DNA of 64,000 bases. Origin: JBDIAG01 sp963835085. Its GTDB lineage: Bacteria; Actinomycetota; Actinomycetes; Actinomycetales; CAWJMD01. The notes beneath the pieces are model-generated. The model saw nothing but the letters and a program-made list of their open reading frames with translations, was not told the origin of the DNA and did no database searches. Position numbers and translations under genes: made by a program. Shown in pieces: positions 1-8,663 of this stretch (position 1 is the stretch's first letter; each line of letters opens with the position of its first letter). Location: the NCBI GenBank assembly GCA_963835085.1, contig CAWIED010000001.1:3553948-3617947 (forward strand), read 5' to 3'.

Positions 1-2
1 TC

Positions 3-203
3 CAGGTGCTGGTCGACGGCTGGCTGACGAAGCTCTCCAACCCCATCGTCATCTACAACCCCCACCATTTCAGCGGGCTGCGCTGGCCGTGGAACATCCC
101 CGTCGAAGACTTCGCCTTCGGGTTCGCCCTGATGACCCTGGCGTTGATGCTCTGGCGACGGCTCACCGCCGGCCGGGTGGGCTCTGCCAAGGTGGACACG
201 TGA
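3..203 (+). CDS. Lycopene cyclase subunit (CrtYd/CrtYf type), C-terminal fragment
   Basis: Partial gene cut by the left edge; about 66 codons are visible in frame 3. The fragment ends in a hydrophobic segment and carries the NPHHFSGLRWPWNIPVEDF stretch that I recognise from the small membrane subunits of heterodimeric lycopene cyclases of Gram-positive bacteria (CrtYc/CrtYd). These integral membrane proteins cyclise the ends of lycopene. Its stop overlaps the GTG of the following methyltransferase by four bases (GTGA), so the genes are translationally coupled. Whether the product makes beta or epsilon rings cannot be told from the fragment; the crtU gene two places downstream argues for beta-carotene. 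Confidence 0.8.
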   Translation, partial: QVLVDGWLTKLSNPIVIYNPHHFSGLRWPWNIPVEDFAFGFALMTLALMLWRRLTAGRVGSAKVDT

Positions 204-994
204 CTCTCCCGCCGCCTCGCGCTGTGCCCGCTGTCGAGCCCGCGGACGGCTCGGCCGCCCCCTTCGATCCGGTAGCCGGCTTCGATCTCGTGGCCGCCGC
301 GTACGACCGCCAGGTGAGCCTGAACCCGGGCTACCACGCGAACCTGCGGCGCGCCGCCGAGGCGCTCCTGGATGCTTCCCCACGGCCTACGGATGGACGG
401 CTAGCCCTGCTCGACGTGGGCTGCGGATCGGGCGCTTCGACCAAGGCGCTCGCCCTGGCCTGTCTGCGCCGCGGGACGGAGTATCGGCTGCTGGGCGTCG
501 ACGGGTCTGCCGGCATGCTGGCTGCCGCCCGCGCCAAGCGCTGGCCGGCAGGAGTGCGGTTCGCGCAGGGTTGGGCAGGTGCGCTCACGGGCATTGCCGC
601 GGTGGACGACGGGGCGCCCTTCGACGCCATCCTGGCTGCCTACCTGGTGCGCAACGTGCCCGAGGCCGAGCGTGATGCGGCCCTGTGCGAGCTGGTCGCC
701 CTGCTGCGGCCGGACGGCGTGCTGGCAGTGCACGAGTACTTGGTGCGGGGCAACCCGGTGGCCGCCGCGGTGTGGACCCTCGTCAGTTGGGGCATCGTCG
801 TCCCGCTGGGTTGGCTGACCGCCCGGCACACCCGGCTCTACCGGTACCTGTGGCGCAGCGTTCTGCGCTTCGACTCGGTGGACACGCTGCGCGCGCGGCT
901 GCACGCGGCGGGTCTGGTCGACCTCCAGGTCGTGCCCGCAACCGGCTGGCACCGCGGCATCCTGCACACCGTCGTAGGGCGGCGGCCTGAGTGA
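200..994 (+). CDS. Class I SAM-dependent methyltransferase of the carotenoid cluster (CrtT type)
   Basis: 264 residues starting at GTG 200, chosen because it overlaps the preceding stop by four bases; an in-frame start at 89 would run back through the cyclase gene. Residues about 70-80 contain the glycine-rich SAM motif LLDVGCGSGAS, and an acidic VDGSAGM stretch about 25 residues later fits the ribose-binding loop of the Rossmann fold. It has a hydrophobic stretch near residue 190. In Streptomyces griseus a methyltransferase gene called crtT lies between crtY and crtU, the order seen here, but its exact substrate is not settled. The function in carotenoid modification is therefore inferred from position. 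Confidence 0.8.
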   Translation: MTLPPPRAVPAVEPADGSAAPFDPVAGFDLVAAAYDRQVSLNPGYHANLRRAAEALLDASPRPTDGRLALLDVGCGSGASTKALALACLRRGTEYRLLGVDGSAGMLAAARAKRWPAGVRFAQGWAGALTGIAAVDDGAPFDAILAAYLVRNVPEAERDAALCELVALLRPDGVLAVHEYLVRGNPVAAAVWTLVSWGIVVPLGWLTARHTRLYRYLWRSVLRFDSVDTLRARLHAAGLVDLQVVPATGWHRGILHTVVGRRPE

Positions 995-2538
995 GGCCGC
1001 TGCGTGTGAGAGCGCTGCGCGCGCCTCGGCACGGACAGCACTGGCGGCCCGGGCGAGATCGGCGAGCCGTCCGGCACCGCCCGCCGCAGCCGGTTGCCGG
1101 CGGCCGCCCCTTACGCAAGGTCGTGGTGGTGGGCGGCGGCATCGCCGGTCTGGCGGCAACCACCGCGCTGGCCGAACGCGGCGTCCGGGTGGTGCTCCTG
1201 GAGCGCGAGGCCTGGCTGGGCGGGCGGGCCGGCGCCTGGCCCACCACCCTGGCGGACGGCTCTGCGGTGAGCATGAGCCGCGGCTTCCATGCCTTCTTCC
1301 GGCAGTACTACACGCTGCGCGCGCTGCTGCGACGCAGTGATCCCGACCTGTCCCGGCTGCGACCGATCGACGACTACCCGCTCGTGGCCGGCGACGGCAG
1401 CCGTGACTCCTTCACTGGCATCGCCCGCACGCCCCCGTTCAACCTCGCCCATTTCGTGGCCAGGAGTCCGTCGTTCACCGCGCGTGAGCTGGCCGGGGTC
1501 AACGTGGGCGAGGCGCTGCGGCTGCTGAAGGTCGAGTTCCCCGCCACGTTCAGCGAGTACGACGGGGTGTCGGCCGCAGACTTCCTCGACCGGCTGCGGT
1601 TTCCGGCCAAGGCCCGGCACCTCAGCCTGGAGGTGTTCGCTCGCTCGTTCTTCGCCGACCCGCGCGGCTTCTCGGCCGGTGAGCTGGTGGGCATGTTCCA
1701 CACGTACTTCGTGGGATCGGCCGAGGGCCTGCTGTTCGACGTGCCCGACGACGACTACGACACGGCCTTGTGGGCCCCGCTCGCCCGCTACCTGCACGGC
1801 CTCGGCGTCCAAGTGCGCACCGAGGCAGCGGTCCTGGGCAGCACGGCGGACGAACTCGTCCACGTTCACCTTGAGGATGCCGAAATAGAATGCGACGCGG
1901 TGATCTTCGCCACCGACCTGAGATCCGTACAGCGGTTGGCAGGCGATGCAACCTGGCTCAGCGGCCCTGACCTGCACGGCTGGCAGCAATCGCTGGCCGC
2001 CCGGCGCAGCGCCCCTCCGTTCGCCGTCTGGCGGTTGTGGTTCGACCGTCCCGTCGCCACCGGCACGCCGGCGTTCTTAGGCACCTCGGGGCGCGGTCCG
2101 CTCGACAACGTGTCGGTACTCGACCGCTTCGAGGCCGGCGCCGCAGCCTGGGCCCGCGCCACCGGCGGCAGTGTGGTGGAGCTGCACGGCTACGCGCTCG
2201 ACCCCCTCCCCGATCCGACCCGGTTGCGGGAGTCGTTGCGCGACGAGCTGTTTCGGCTGCATCCCGAGCTCGCGGGGGCACGGGTGATCGACGAGCGATG
2301 GCTGGTGGCCGACGACTGCCCGCTGATCGGCACGGACCCCTGGGCGCAGCGGCCCGGTGTGCTCACGCCCGACCCCCGGCTGGTGTTGGCCGGCGACGGC
2401 ATTCGCTGCGAACTGCCCGTGGCGCTGATGGAACGGGCCGCCGTCACGGGGGTGCAGGCCGCCAACGCCCTGCTCGCCGGAGCGGGTCTGGCCGGGCACG
2501 ACATCTGGACCGTCCCGATGAAGGGCCTGCTGAGGTAA
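991..2538 (+). CDS. crtU: Isorenieratene synthase / beta-carotene desaturase-methyltransferase CrtU
   Basis: 515 residues from GTG 991, overlapping the methyltransferase stop by four bases. A basic, proline-rich N-terminal extension of about 42 residues precedes the FAD-binding Rossmann motif VVVGGGIAGLAA (46-57) with the acidic partner E71 and GGRA (77-80). The segment SMSRGFHAFFRQYYTLR is characteristic of CrtU rather than of ordinary phytoene desaturases. The C-terminal LAGDGI stretch forms the second flavin contact. CrtU desaturates beta-ionone rings and migrates a methyl group to give the aromatic phi rings of isorenieratene. It is the last gene of the plus-strand crt operon. Confidence 0.9.
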   Translation: MRPLRVRALRAPRHGQHWRPGRDRRAVRHRPPQPVAGGRPLRKVVVVGGGIAGLAATTALAERGVRVVLLEREAWLGGRAGAWPTTLADGSAVSMSRGFHAFFRQYYTLRALLRRSDPDLSRLRPIDDYPLVAGDGSRDSFTGIARTPPFNLAHFVARSPSFTARELAGVNVGEALRLLKVEFPATFSEYDGVSAADFLDRLRFPAKARHLSLEVFARSFFADPRGFSAGELVGMFHTYFVGSAEGLLFDVPDDDYDTALWAPLARYLHGLGVQVRTEAAVLGSTADELVHVHLEDAEIECDAVIFATDLRSVQRLAGDATWLSGPDLHGWQQSLAARRSAPPFAVWRLWFDRPVATGTPAFLGTSGRGPLDNVSVLDRFEAGAAAWARATGGSVVELHGYALDPLPDPTRLRESLRDELFRLHPELAGARVIDERWLVADDCPLIGTDPWAQRPGVLTPDPRLVLAGDGIRCELPVALMERAAVTGVQAANALLAGAGLAGHDIWTVPMKGLLR

Positions 2539-2596
2539 GCCGAGCAGAGCGTTCCGCGAACCCGGCGTTTGACCCTGCGCCGGGGACATGCCCTAT

Positions 2597-2621
2597 TATT
2601 TCGATCAATCCAATCGGAATA
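2597..2621 (+). promoter_or_regulatory. AT-rich inverted repeat upstream of the ABC importer, candidate operator
   Basis: Half-sites TATTTCGAT (2597-2605) and ATCGGAATA (2613-2621) are inverted repeats matching at 8 of 9 positions around a 7-base spacer. The patch is AT-rich in a GC-rich region and ends 14 bases before the ATG at 2636, just ahead of the AGGAG ribosome site (2626-2630). A repressor bound here would block initiation. The regulator is unknown; a sulfur-responsive factor is only a guess from the transporter type. Confidence 0.5.
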
Positions 2622-2635
2622 CTTCAGGAGACCCG

Positions 2636-3721
2636 ATGACGTCGACCTCTCTGCCCTCGCGCCGCTTCGTGCTCGGCGCCTTCGCCGCCGCCTCGGCAGG
2701 GCTACTGGCCGGCTGCGGCTCCAGCGGCTCAACGGCATCGAGCGCCTCGGCCTCGACCGGCAGCAGCGCCACCACCGATGTGTCGATCGGCTTCTTCCCC
2801 AATGTGACCCATGCCCCGGCCCTGGTGGCCCAGGCCGCGGGCCTCTTCACGGCACAGATCGGCAAGGGCGGGGGCAAGGCCTCACTCAAGTCGTTCAACG
2901 CCGGGCCCGACGTCATCCAGGCGATCCTGGGCGGCTCCCTCGACATCAGCTACATCGGCCCGAACCCGACGATCACCGCGTACACCAGGTCGAAGGGCGC
3001 AGCGATCCGGGTGATCGCCGGCAGCACCTCCGGCGGCGCCTCGCTCGTGGTCAAGCCGAGCATCACCTCGGCGGCCCAGCTCAAGGGCGCCAAGCTCGCC
3101 ACCCCGCAGCTCGGCAACACCCAGGACGTGGCCCTGCGGTACTGGCTCACCACCCAGAACCTCACCAGCGACGTGAACGGCGGCGGCGAGGTCAGCATCC
3201 TGCCGCAGAACAACTCCGCTGCGGTGCAGGCCTTCTCGACCGGCGCCATCGACGGGGGCTGGCTTCCCGAGCCCTACGCGACCCAGCTCGTGCAGGCCGG
3301 CGGCAAGGTGCTGGTGGACGAGACGACACTGTGGCCGGGCGGCAAGTTCGTGACCACCGACATCATCGTGCGCACCGAGTTCCTCAAGCAGAACCCGGCC
3401 ACCGTCTCAGCGTTCCTGCAGGCGCACCTCGACGCGCTCGACGCCATCACCAAGGATCCGGCCAAGGCGCAGACCGACGTCGCGGCCCAGATCAAGGCGG
3501 TCACCCAGCAGGACACGAAGCCGGCCCTGCTCGCCGAGGCCTGGAAACACCTCACGTTCACCGCCGACCCGTTGGCAGCCACGTTGAAGGAGTCTGCGAC
3601 GCATGCCGAGAAGGTCGGCCTGCTGCCCAACAAGCCGACCGACGACTTCAAGGACCTCTGGGACCTCACCCTGCTCAACAAGGCCCTGCAGGCCCGCCAC
3701 CAACCTGAGGTGTCGGCATGA
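2636..3721 (+). CDS. ABC transporter substrate-binding lipoprotein, nitrate/sulfonate/taurine family
   Basis: 361 residues. ATG 2636 is preferred over the upstream ATG 2588 because AGGAG lies five bases before it and translation then begins directly with a signal peptide. The N terminus has a twin-arginine-like SRRFVL motif followed by a hydrophobic core and lipobox LLAGC, so C27 should be lipidated after export, possibly by Tat. The remainder resembles the SsuA/NrtA/TauA periplasmic-binding fold (DVSIGFFPNVTHAP near the start of the mature domain, WLPEPYA later). The gene overlaps the ATPase gene by ATGA. The substrate is probably an aliphatic sulfonate or similar anion, but cannot be fixed from sequence alone. 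Confidence 0.85.
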   Translation: MTSTSLPSRRFVLGAFAAASAGLLAGCGSSGSTASSASASTGSSATTDVSIGFFPNVTHAPALVAQAAGLFTAQIGKGGGKASLKSFNAGPDVIQAILGGSLDISYIGPNPTITAYTRSKGAAIRVIAGSTSGGASLVVKPSITSAAQLKGAKLATPQLGNTQDVALRYWLTTQNLTSDVNGGGEVSILPQNNSAAVQAFSTGAIDGGWLPEPYATQLVQAGGKVLVDETTLWPGGKFVTTDIIVRTEFLKQNPATVSAFLQAHLDALDAITKDPAKAQTDVAAQIKAVTQQDTKPALLAEAWKHLTFTADPLAATLKESATHAEKVGLLPNKPTDDFKDLWDLTLLNKALQARHQPEVSA

Positions 3722-4512
3722 GCCTGGTAGCCGAGAGCGATACAGACCGGCGATCCACGCCGCCGTTGCCGCGCGGCTCGCTGCGGCTGAGCGGCGTGAG
3801 CAAGACCTTCGGCCGCGGCACCGGGGCCGTCACCGCCCTGCGCGACGTCGACCTCGACATCCGCCCCGGTGAGTTCGTCACGATCGTCGGGGCCTCCGGC
3901 TGCGGCAAGTCGACCCTGCTGTCCCTCGTGGCCGAGCTGGAGAGCCCCACGTCGGGCACAGTGACGTCCGAGGGCGGGGTGGCCCTGATGTTCCAGGAGG
4001 CGACCCTGCTGCCCTGGCTCACCGCGGGGCAGAACGTGGCGCTGGCCTTGCGGCTTCGTGGCGTGCCCCGGCGCGAGCGCCGGGAGCGTTCGCTCGACCT
4101 GCTGCAGCGGGTCCGGCTGGCCGGCTACGCCGACAAGCGTCCGCATGAGCTGTCCGGAGGCATGCGCCAGCGGGTCGCCCTCGCCCGGGTGCTCGCCCAG
4201 GAGGCGGCGGTGGTGCTGATGGACGAGCCCCTCGGCGCGCTGGACGCGATGACCCGCGACCAGATGCACAGCGAGATCGAGCGGGTCTGGGCCGACAACG
4301 GTCTCACCGTGGTGTTCGTGACGCACAACGTGCGCGAGGCAGTGCGGCTGGGCGACCGGGTGGTGCTGCTAGGTGCCCGGCCCGGACGGGTCGTGCACGA
4401 ACAGCGGATCGACCTGCCCCGGCCCCGGGTCATGGATTCCGCCGAGGTGGCCACCCTGGCCGCCGACCTCACGTACCGACTCCGAGAGGACGTGGCTCGC
4501 CATGTCGGTTGA
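3718..4512 (+). CDS. ABC transporter ATPase, nitrate/sulfonate/taurine family
   Basis: 264 residues with all ABC ATPase motifs in order: Walker A GASGCGKST (58-66), Q-loop FQEATLLPW (92-100), signature LSGGMRQR (145-152), Walker B VVLMDEP (165-171), and switch histidine in VTHN (201-204). These are the hallmarks of the SsuB/TauB/NrtD group, which powers import with one SBP and one permease. ATG 3718 overlaps the SBP stop (ATGA), and its own end overlaps the permease start by 11 bases, so the three genes form a tight operon. Confidence 0.92.
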   Translation: MSLVAESDTDRRSTPPLPRGSLRLSGVSKTFGRGTGAVTALRDVDLDIRPGEFVTIVGASGCGKSTLLSLVAELESPTSGTVTSEGGVALMFQEATLLPWLTAGQNVALALRLRGVPRRERRERSLDLLQRVRLAGYADKRPHELSGGMRQRVALARVLAQEAAVVLMDEPLGALDAMTRDQMHSEIERVWADNGLTVVFVTHNVREAVRLGDRVVLLGARPGRVVHEQRIDLPRPRVMDSAEVATLAADLTYRLREDVARHVG

Positions 4513-5398
4513 CATCTCGCCCCATCCGCAGACCGATCTCGAGAAGAACACCCCGGGCGAGGCCGTCACGACCACCGAGGCGACCACGGCACAGCCGGAC
4601 CCCTCCGGCCGGCAGCGCTTCCGGCGGCGGCTCTGGGCCGCCTCCTGGCCGAAGCTGGTGGCCCTGATCCTGTTCGGCGCGATCTGGGAGATCGCGGTGC
4701 TATCGGGCTGGAAGCCCGACTACCTGCTTCCCGGGCCGGCCACCGTGTTGGCCGATCTGGGCACCCTCCTCACCCAGGGCGCCTTCTGGGACGCGTTCGC
4801 GCGCACCATGAGCCGCGCCCTGATCGGGTTCACCGCGGCCATGGTGATCGGCACCGCGATCGGCCTGGCCGCTGCCCGCTCCCGGGTGCTCCGGGCCGGC
4901 ATCGGCTCGCTGATCACCGGGTTGCAGACCATGCCGTCGGTGGTCTGGTTCCCGCTGGCCATCCTGCTGATCGGGCTCAATGAGCAGGCGATCACATTCG
5001 TCGTCATCCTCGGGGCAGCGCCGAGCATCGCCAACGGCATCCTGGCCGGAGTCGACCACGTGCCGCCGGCCCTGACCCGGCTGGGACGGGTGCTGGGCGC
5101 CCGCGGCTGGCGGCTTTACCAGTACATCGTGATCCCGGCGGCGCTGCCCAGTTACGTCACCGGCCTCAATCAGGGCTGGGCCTTCGCCTGGCGCTCGCTG
5201 ATGGCCGGCGAACTGCTCGTCGTCATTCCCGGCGCGGGTTCGCTGGGGTCGAGGCTGAGTTACTCGCAGGAGTTCGGCGACGCCACCGGGCTGCTGGCCA
5301 ACATGATCGTCATCCTCGTGATCGGCATGCTCGCCGACGCCGTCTTCGGCGCTTTCTCCCGTCGCCTGCGGGCACGGCGCGGTCTTACGGTCAGCTGA
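4502..5398 (+). CDS. ABC transporter permease, nitrate/sulfonate/taurine family
   Basis: 298 residues from ATG 4502, which overlaps the ATPase gene by 11 bases; an upstream in-frame ATG at 4373 would lie deep inside the ATPase gene. A polar N-terminal region of about 45 residues precedes at least five to six hydrophobic segments typical of the SsuC/TauC inner-membrane subunit. The cytoplasmic coupling loop is recognisable in the central part (GADHVPP-like AGVDHVPPALTRLGRVLGA, then the IPAALPSYVTGL segment). It probably works as a homodimer with the ATPase. It is the last gene of the operon and converges on crtI. Confidence 0.88.
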   Translation: MSVDISPHPQTDLEKNTPGEAVTTTEATTAQPDPSGRQRFRRRLWAASWPKLVALILFGAIWEIAVLSGWKPDYLLPGPATVLADLGTLLTQGAFWDAFARTMSRALIGFTAAMVIGTAIGLAAARSRVLRAGIGSLITGLQTMPSVVWFPLAILLIGLNEQAITFVVILGAAPSIANGILAGVDHVPPALTRLGRVLGARGWRLYQYIVIPAALPSYVTGLNQGWAFAWRSLMAGELLVVIPGAGSLGSRLSYSQEFGDATGLLANMIVILVIGMLADAVFGAFSRRLRARRGLTVS

Positions 5399-5426
5399 GC
5401 TCTATCGGGCAGGTCTGGTCCTTGGA

Positions 5427-6902
5427 CTAGCGGAGGTACCGGGCCACGCGCTGGGCCACCAGCTCCCCGCTGATCAGCACCATGGGTACACCCACTCCGG
5501 GCACAGTGCCCGAGCCGGCGAAGAACAGTCCCGGAACGTGCCGCTCGGCGTTAGGCGGGCGGAAGGGCCCGGTCTGGCCGAAGTTGTGGGCCAGCGCGAA
5601 GGGCGTCCCGTGCTTGAGGCCTTGGCGCTGCCAGTCGAGCGGGGTGACGAGCGTGTCGGTGACGACGTCACCCGGGTAGCCGTTGTCGTGAAGAAAGCCC
5701 GAAAACCGTTCGCGCATCGGCCCTTTGGCCTCGTCCCAGTCGATCTGGCCGCCGCGCCCGGCCAGGTTGGGCACCGGTTCCAGCACGTAGAGGCAGGCGC
5801 CTGACGGCACCGCCATCGCCGGATCCGACCGGCTCGGCACGCAGACGAACCTCGACGGGTCCGGCATCATCACCTGGTCGTCGATCAATGCCGTGAAGGC
5901 ACCGGCCCAGTCACGACCGAAGTGAATGTTGTGGTGCGCGATCGGCTCGGGCGCAGGGTCGCGCGTGCCCACGTGCCACACCACGCACGACGGTGAATAC
6001 CGGCCGTGGCGAACGGCTTTCGGCGGCCGCACGCCGCTGAGCAGCTCGTCGTAGGCTACCGGCAGATCGGGCGTCAGCACCACCGCATCGGCCGACAGCC
6101 TGCGCCCGTCCTCGGTCTCCACACCCGCCGCGAAGCCGTCGGCTCGGCGCAGCAGGCGCCGCACCGACGTGCTGTAGTGAAACTGCACCCCGGCCCGCTC
6201 GGCCACCGCCGCGAGCGCCAGGGGGACGGCGTACATCCCGCCAGGCGCGGTCCAGACCCCCTGAACACAGTCCATGTAGGTGATCACCGCGTAGATCGCG
6301 AGCGCGTCCTCGGGGGACAGCCCGGCATACATCGCCTGGAACGAGAACAACCGGTGTAGCCGCTCATCCGCGAACCGCCTGCGCACCAGCGGACCCAGCC
6401 TGCCGAAGGCTCCCAGCCGCACGAGGCCGATCAGGGCGGCGGGATGTCTCAGCAGATCGCCGACATGGTCGAAGTTGGCCTCGATGAAGTGCGGCAGCTC
6501 CAACTCGTAGAGCCGCTGCAGCCAGCGCACGAACTCCGTGAAGGCGGCCGCGTCGGCAGGCCCGCACGTGCTCCGGATCTCCTCGGCCATGGCCTCCTGA
6601 CCGGCCCGGACGAAGATCTCACTGCCGTCGGCGAACACTCCGCGGTAAGCGGGGTCGAGCCTGGTGAGCGGCAGCACCTCGGCGAGCTCGACGCCGACCG
6701 CTCCCACAACGCGCGCCAGCAGATCGGGCATCGTCAGCACCGTGGGGCCGGTATCGAAGCTGAAGCCGTCGGCGTGCAACCGTCCGGCTCGCCCGCCCGG
6801 GCCTGCTTCCCGCTCCACCACGGTGACGTCGTAGCCACGTCCGGCGAGGTGGCAGGCCGCCGAGAGGCCGGCCAAGCCGGCCCCTACGACGAGAACCGTC
6901 AC
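5427..6902 (-). CDS. crtI: Phytoene desaturase CrtI
   Basis: 491 residues from the GTG whose last two bases overlap the crtE stop (GTGA); another GTG four codons upstream (6914) is possible. An N-terminal FAD motif VLVVGAGLAGLSAA is followed by ERE and GPGGRAG. The FDTGPTVLTMPDLL segment and the C-terminal FFAGSGTVPGVGVPMVL stretch are diagnostic for bacterial carotenoid desaturases of the CrtI family, which introduce four double bonds into phytoene to make lycopene. It is the last gene of the idi-crtE-crtI operon. The related family of carotenoid isomerases/oxidases is a less likely assignment. Confidence 0.9.
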   Translation of the reverse strand: MTVLVVGAGLAGLSAACHLAGRGYDVTVVEREAGPGGRAGRLHADGFSFDTGPTVLTMPDLLARVVGAVGVELAEVLPLTRLDPAYRGVFADGSEIFVRAGQEAMAEEIRSTCGPADAAAFTEFVRWLQRLYELELPHFIEANFDHVGDLLRHPAALIGLVRLGAFGRLGPLVRRRFADERLHRLFSFQAMYAGLSPEDALAIYAVITYMDCVQGVWTAPGGMYAVPLALAAVAERAGVQFHYSTSVRRLLRRADGFAAGVETEDGRRLSADAVVLTPDLPVAYDELLSGVRPPKAVRHGRYSPSCVVWHVGTRDPAPEPIAHHNIHFGRDWAGAFTALIDDQVMMPDPSRFVCVPSRSDPAMAVPSGACLYVLEPVPNLAGRGGQIDWDEAKGPMRERFSGFLHDNGYPGDVVTDTLVTPLDWQRQGLKHGTPFALAHNFGQTGPFRPPNAERHVPGLFFAGSGTVPGVGVPMVLISGELVAQRVARYLR

Positions 6903-7951
6903 ACCACCCGCCACGCGACGAGGTTCGCGAGGCTGCGCAGCCCGGCGGCGCCGTCGGGGTCGAGGACGGGCGAATCGAGCAGTGCGATCGCCTGGGCCAC
7001 GAGCTCGACCACCAGCGCCTCGGCACGTTCCTTGACGCCGATCTCTTCCAGGGCGTGCGTCAGGGTCGCGATCTCCTCAGCGCGCAGGCCGCCACCTACC
7101 CGGGCCAGCTGGCGGTGCAGGCTGGGCGTGGCCGCCCGCTCCGCGAGCGCGAGCAGCACCGTGGCCTTGCCCTGGCTCAGGTCGTCGCCTACTGGTTTGC
7201 CGGTCTCCTCCGCGGTACCCCAGACACCGAGCAGATCGTCGCGCAGGGCGAAGGCCTCGCCCAGCAACACCCCCACCTCGGTGAGGACGTCGAGCACGGC
7301 CGGCCCGCCGCCCCCGGCCAGCGCCCCCAGCCGCAGCGGACGGGCGATCGTGTAGCCGCCCGACTTGGCCCTGGCCACCGAGCGCGCATGGTCGAGATCG
7401 CGGTCGCGGTCGGCAGCACCAGTGAGATCGCGGGCCTGACCGGCCACCAGCTCTACCGACATCGCCCGCCATTCGCGACGCATCGCCTCGGGCAGCTGCC
7501 CCACGAGCACGCCGACCTCCGAATGGCCCAGGTCGCCGACCAGCACAGCCATCGCGTCGCCGAAGTCGTGGGAATCACCCGACCACCGGCCGGCGGAATG
7601 CCTGGCCGCCAGCACTGCTCGGACCGTTGGCGCGCCCCGGCGCACCTCGGAGTCGTCCATCACGTCGTCGTGGATCAGCGCAAAGGCGTGCAGCAACTCG
7701 AGCGCCGTACCGGCGAGGATCATCTCCTGATGACCGCGGATCTCGGCGGCTCCCCCGGCACAGACCCAACCCCAATGACACATCTGCGGACGGAATCGTT
7801 TGCCGCCCGAAGTCAGGGTGTCACCCCATAGATCGACGAGGTCGTCACAAGGCAGCTCGCCGCCCTCGGGCCACAGCCCGGCCAGTTCCACGAGGGACTG
7901 CCGGAGCCGGTCGTCGATGCGGGCAAGCGTGTCGCGCACGTCAGCACTCAC
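6899..7951 (-). CDS. crtE: Geranylgeranyl diphosphate synthase (polyprenyl synthetase) CrtE
   Basis: 350 residues. The GTG at 7951 is chosen because it overlaps the idi stop by GTGA and has GGAGAG about six bases upstream; the frame is open far beyond it but runs through idi. GGKRFRP (49-55) binds isopentenyl diphosphate. The first aspartate-rich motif is DDVMD (95-99). The second is LRDDLLG, with DDLLG in place of DDxxD, a variant I know from actinobacterial GGPP synthases. The enzyme makes the C20 precursor for phytoene. Chain length is inferred from the context. Confidence 0.88.
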   Translation of the reverse strand: MSADVRDTLARIDDRLRQSLVELAGLWPEGGELPCDDLVDLWGDTLTSGGKRFRPQMCHWGWVCAGGAAEIRGHQEMILAGTALELLHAFALIHDDVMDDSEVRRGAPTVRAVLAARHSAGRWSGDSHDFGDAMAVLVGDLGHSEVGVLVGQLPEAMRREWRAMSVELVAGQARDLTGAADRDRDLDHARSVARAKSGGYTIARPLRLGALAGGGGPAVLDVLTEVGVLLGEAFALRDDLLGVWGTAEETGKPVGDDLSQGKATVLLALAERAATPSLHRQLARVGGGLRAEEIATLTHALEEIGVKERAEALVVELVAQAIALLDSPVLDPDGAAGLRSLANLVAWRVV

Positions 7952-8517
7952 GGTAGCTCTCCGTTCCATGGATCCCCGAGCGCCATTTCGGTCACTTGCG
8001 AAACCGACCACGGACTGAGCAGATGCGGCGTTTTCGCAGCCACGTCCACAAGGTCGGCCCACTCGACCCAAGTGTGCTCCATGACCTCCTCCGGGGCAGG
8101 CCGAACCTCTGCCCGAGGCAGCCGACCGACGAAGACGGGGCACACCTCGTTCTCCACGATGCCGCTCGCATCGACGGCGCGATACCGGAAATGCGGCAGC
8201 ACCGGTCGCACGTCGGTCGGCACGCCGCCGAGCTCCTGTCCGACCCTGCGCTGGATGGCCGCCACCAGGTCTTCGCCGGGCGCGGGGTGCCCGCAGCAGG
8301 AGTTCGTCCACACCCCCGGCCAGGTAAGCTTGCCCAGCGCGCGGCGGGTCAACAGCACCGCCCCGGTCTCGTCGTACAGGTGCACCGAGAAGGCGAGGTG
8401 CAGCGGGGTGTCGGTGGTGTGCACGGCAAGCCGGGGATACATCCCGATCGGCGTGGCCTGCTCGTCAAGGAGCACCACGTTGTCCGCAAGGTTGGTGTCG
8501 TCCGCCGGATTGGTCAT
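7948..8517 (-). CDS. idi: Isopentenyl-diphosphate delta-isomerase, type I
   Basis: 189 residues, the usual length of the type I enzyme. TNSCCGHP (71-78) holds the catalytic cysteine and a metal-binding histidine, followed by the Nudix-like GEDLVAAIQRRVGQELG (81-97) and the acidic EVMEHTWVEW segment. It interconverts IPP and DMAPP in the cytoplasm and feeds crtE, whose start overlaps its stop. As first gene of the minus-strand crt operon it should be served by a promoter in the 146-base gap before the divergent antitoxin gene. Confidence 0.93.
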   Translation of the reverse strand: MTNPADDTNLADNVVLLDEQATPIGMYPRLAVHTTDTPLHLAFSVHLYDETGAVLLTRRALGKLTWPGVWTNSCCGHPAPGEDLVAAIQRRVGQELGGVPTDVRPVLPHFRYRAVDASGIVENEVCPVFVGRLPRAEVRPAPEEVMEHTWVEWADLVDVAAKTPHLLSPWSVSQVTEMALGDPWNGELP

Positions 8518-8632
8518 AAGGGCCTGTCCCGAGTCTGCTGTCTGGTTCGGTCGAGCCTAGTGCCGCTTCTGAACCTGTCGCGGTGGAGCTAGGGAAAGCT
8601 GAGGGTGGACAACTGTGGCAATGCTCGCGACC

Positions 8633-8648
8633 TCAGAATATATTCTGA
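8633..8648 (+). promoter_or_regulatory. Perfect 16-base palindrome, candidate antitoxin operator
   Basis: TCAGAATATATTCTGA is a perfect palindrome, AT-rich in a GC-rich region, ending 15 bases before the ATG of the Phd-like gene at 8664. Phd/YefM antitoxins bind palindromes over their own promoter, so an autoregulatory operator is the natural reading. It also lies 115 bases upstream of idi on the other strand. Confidence 0.6.
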
Positions 8649-8663
8649 AGTGGAAGGTCAGCC

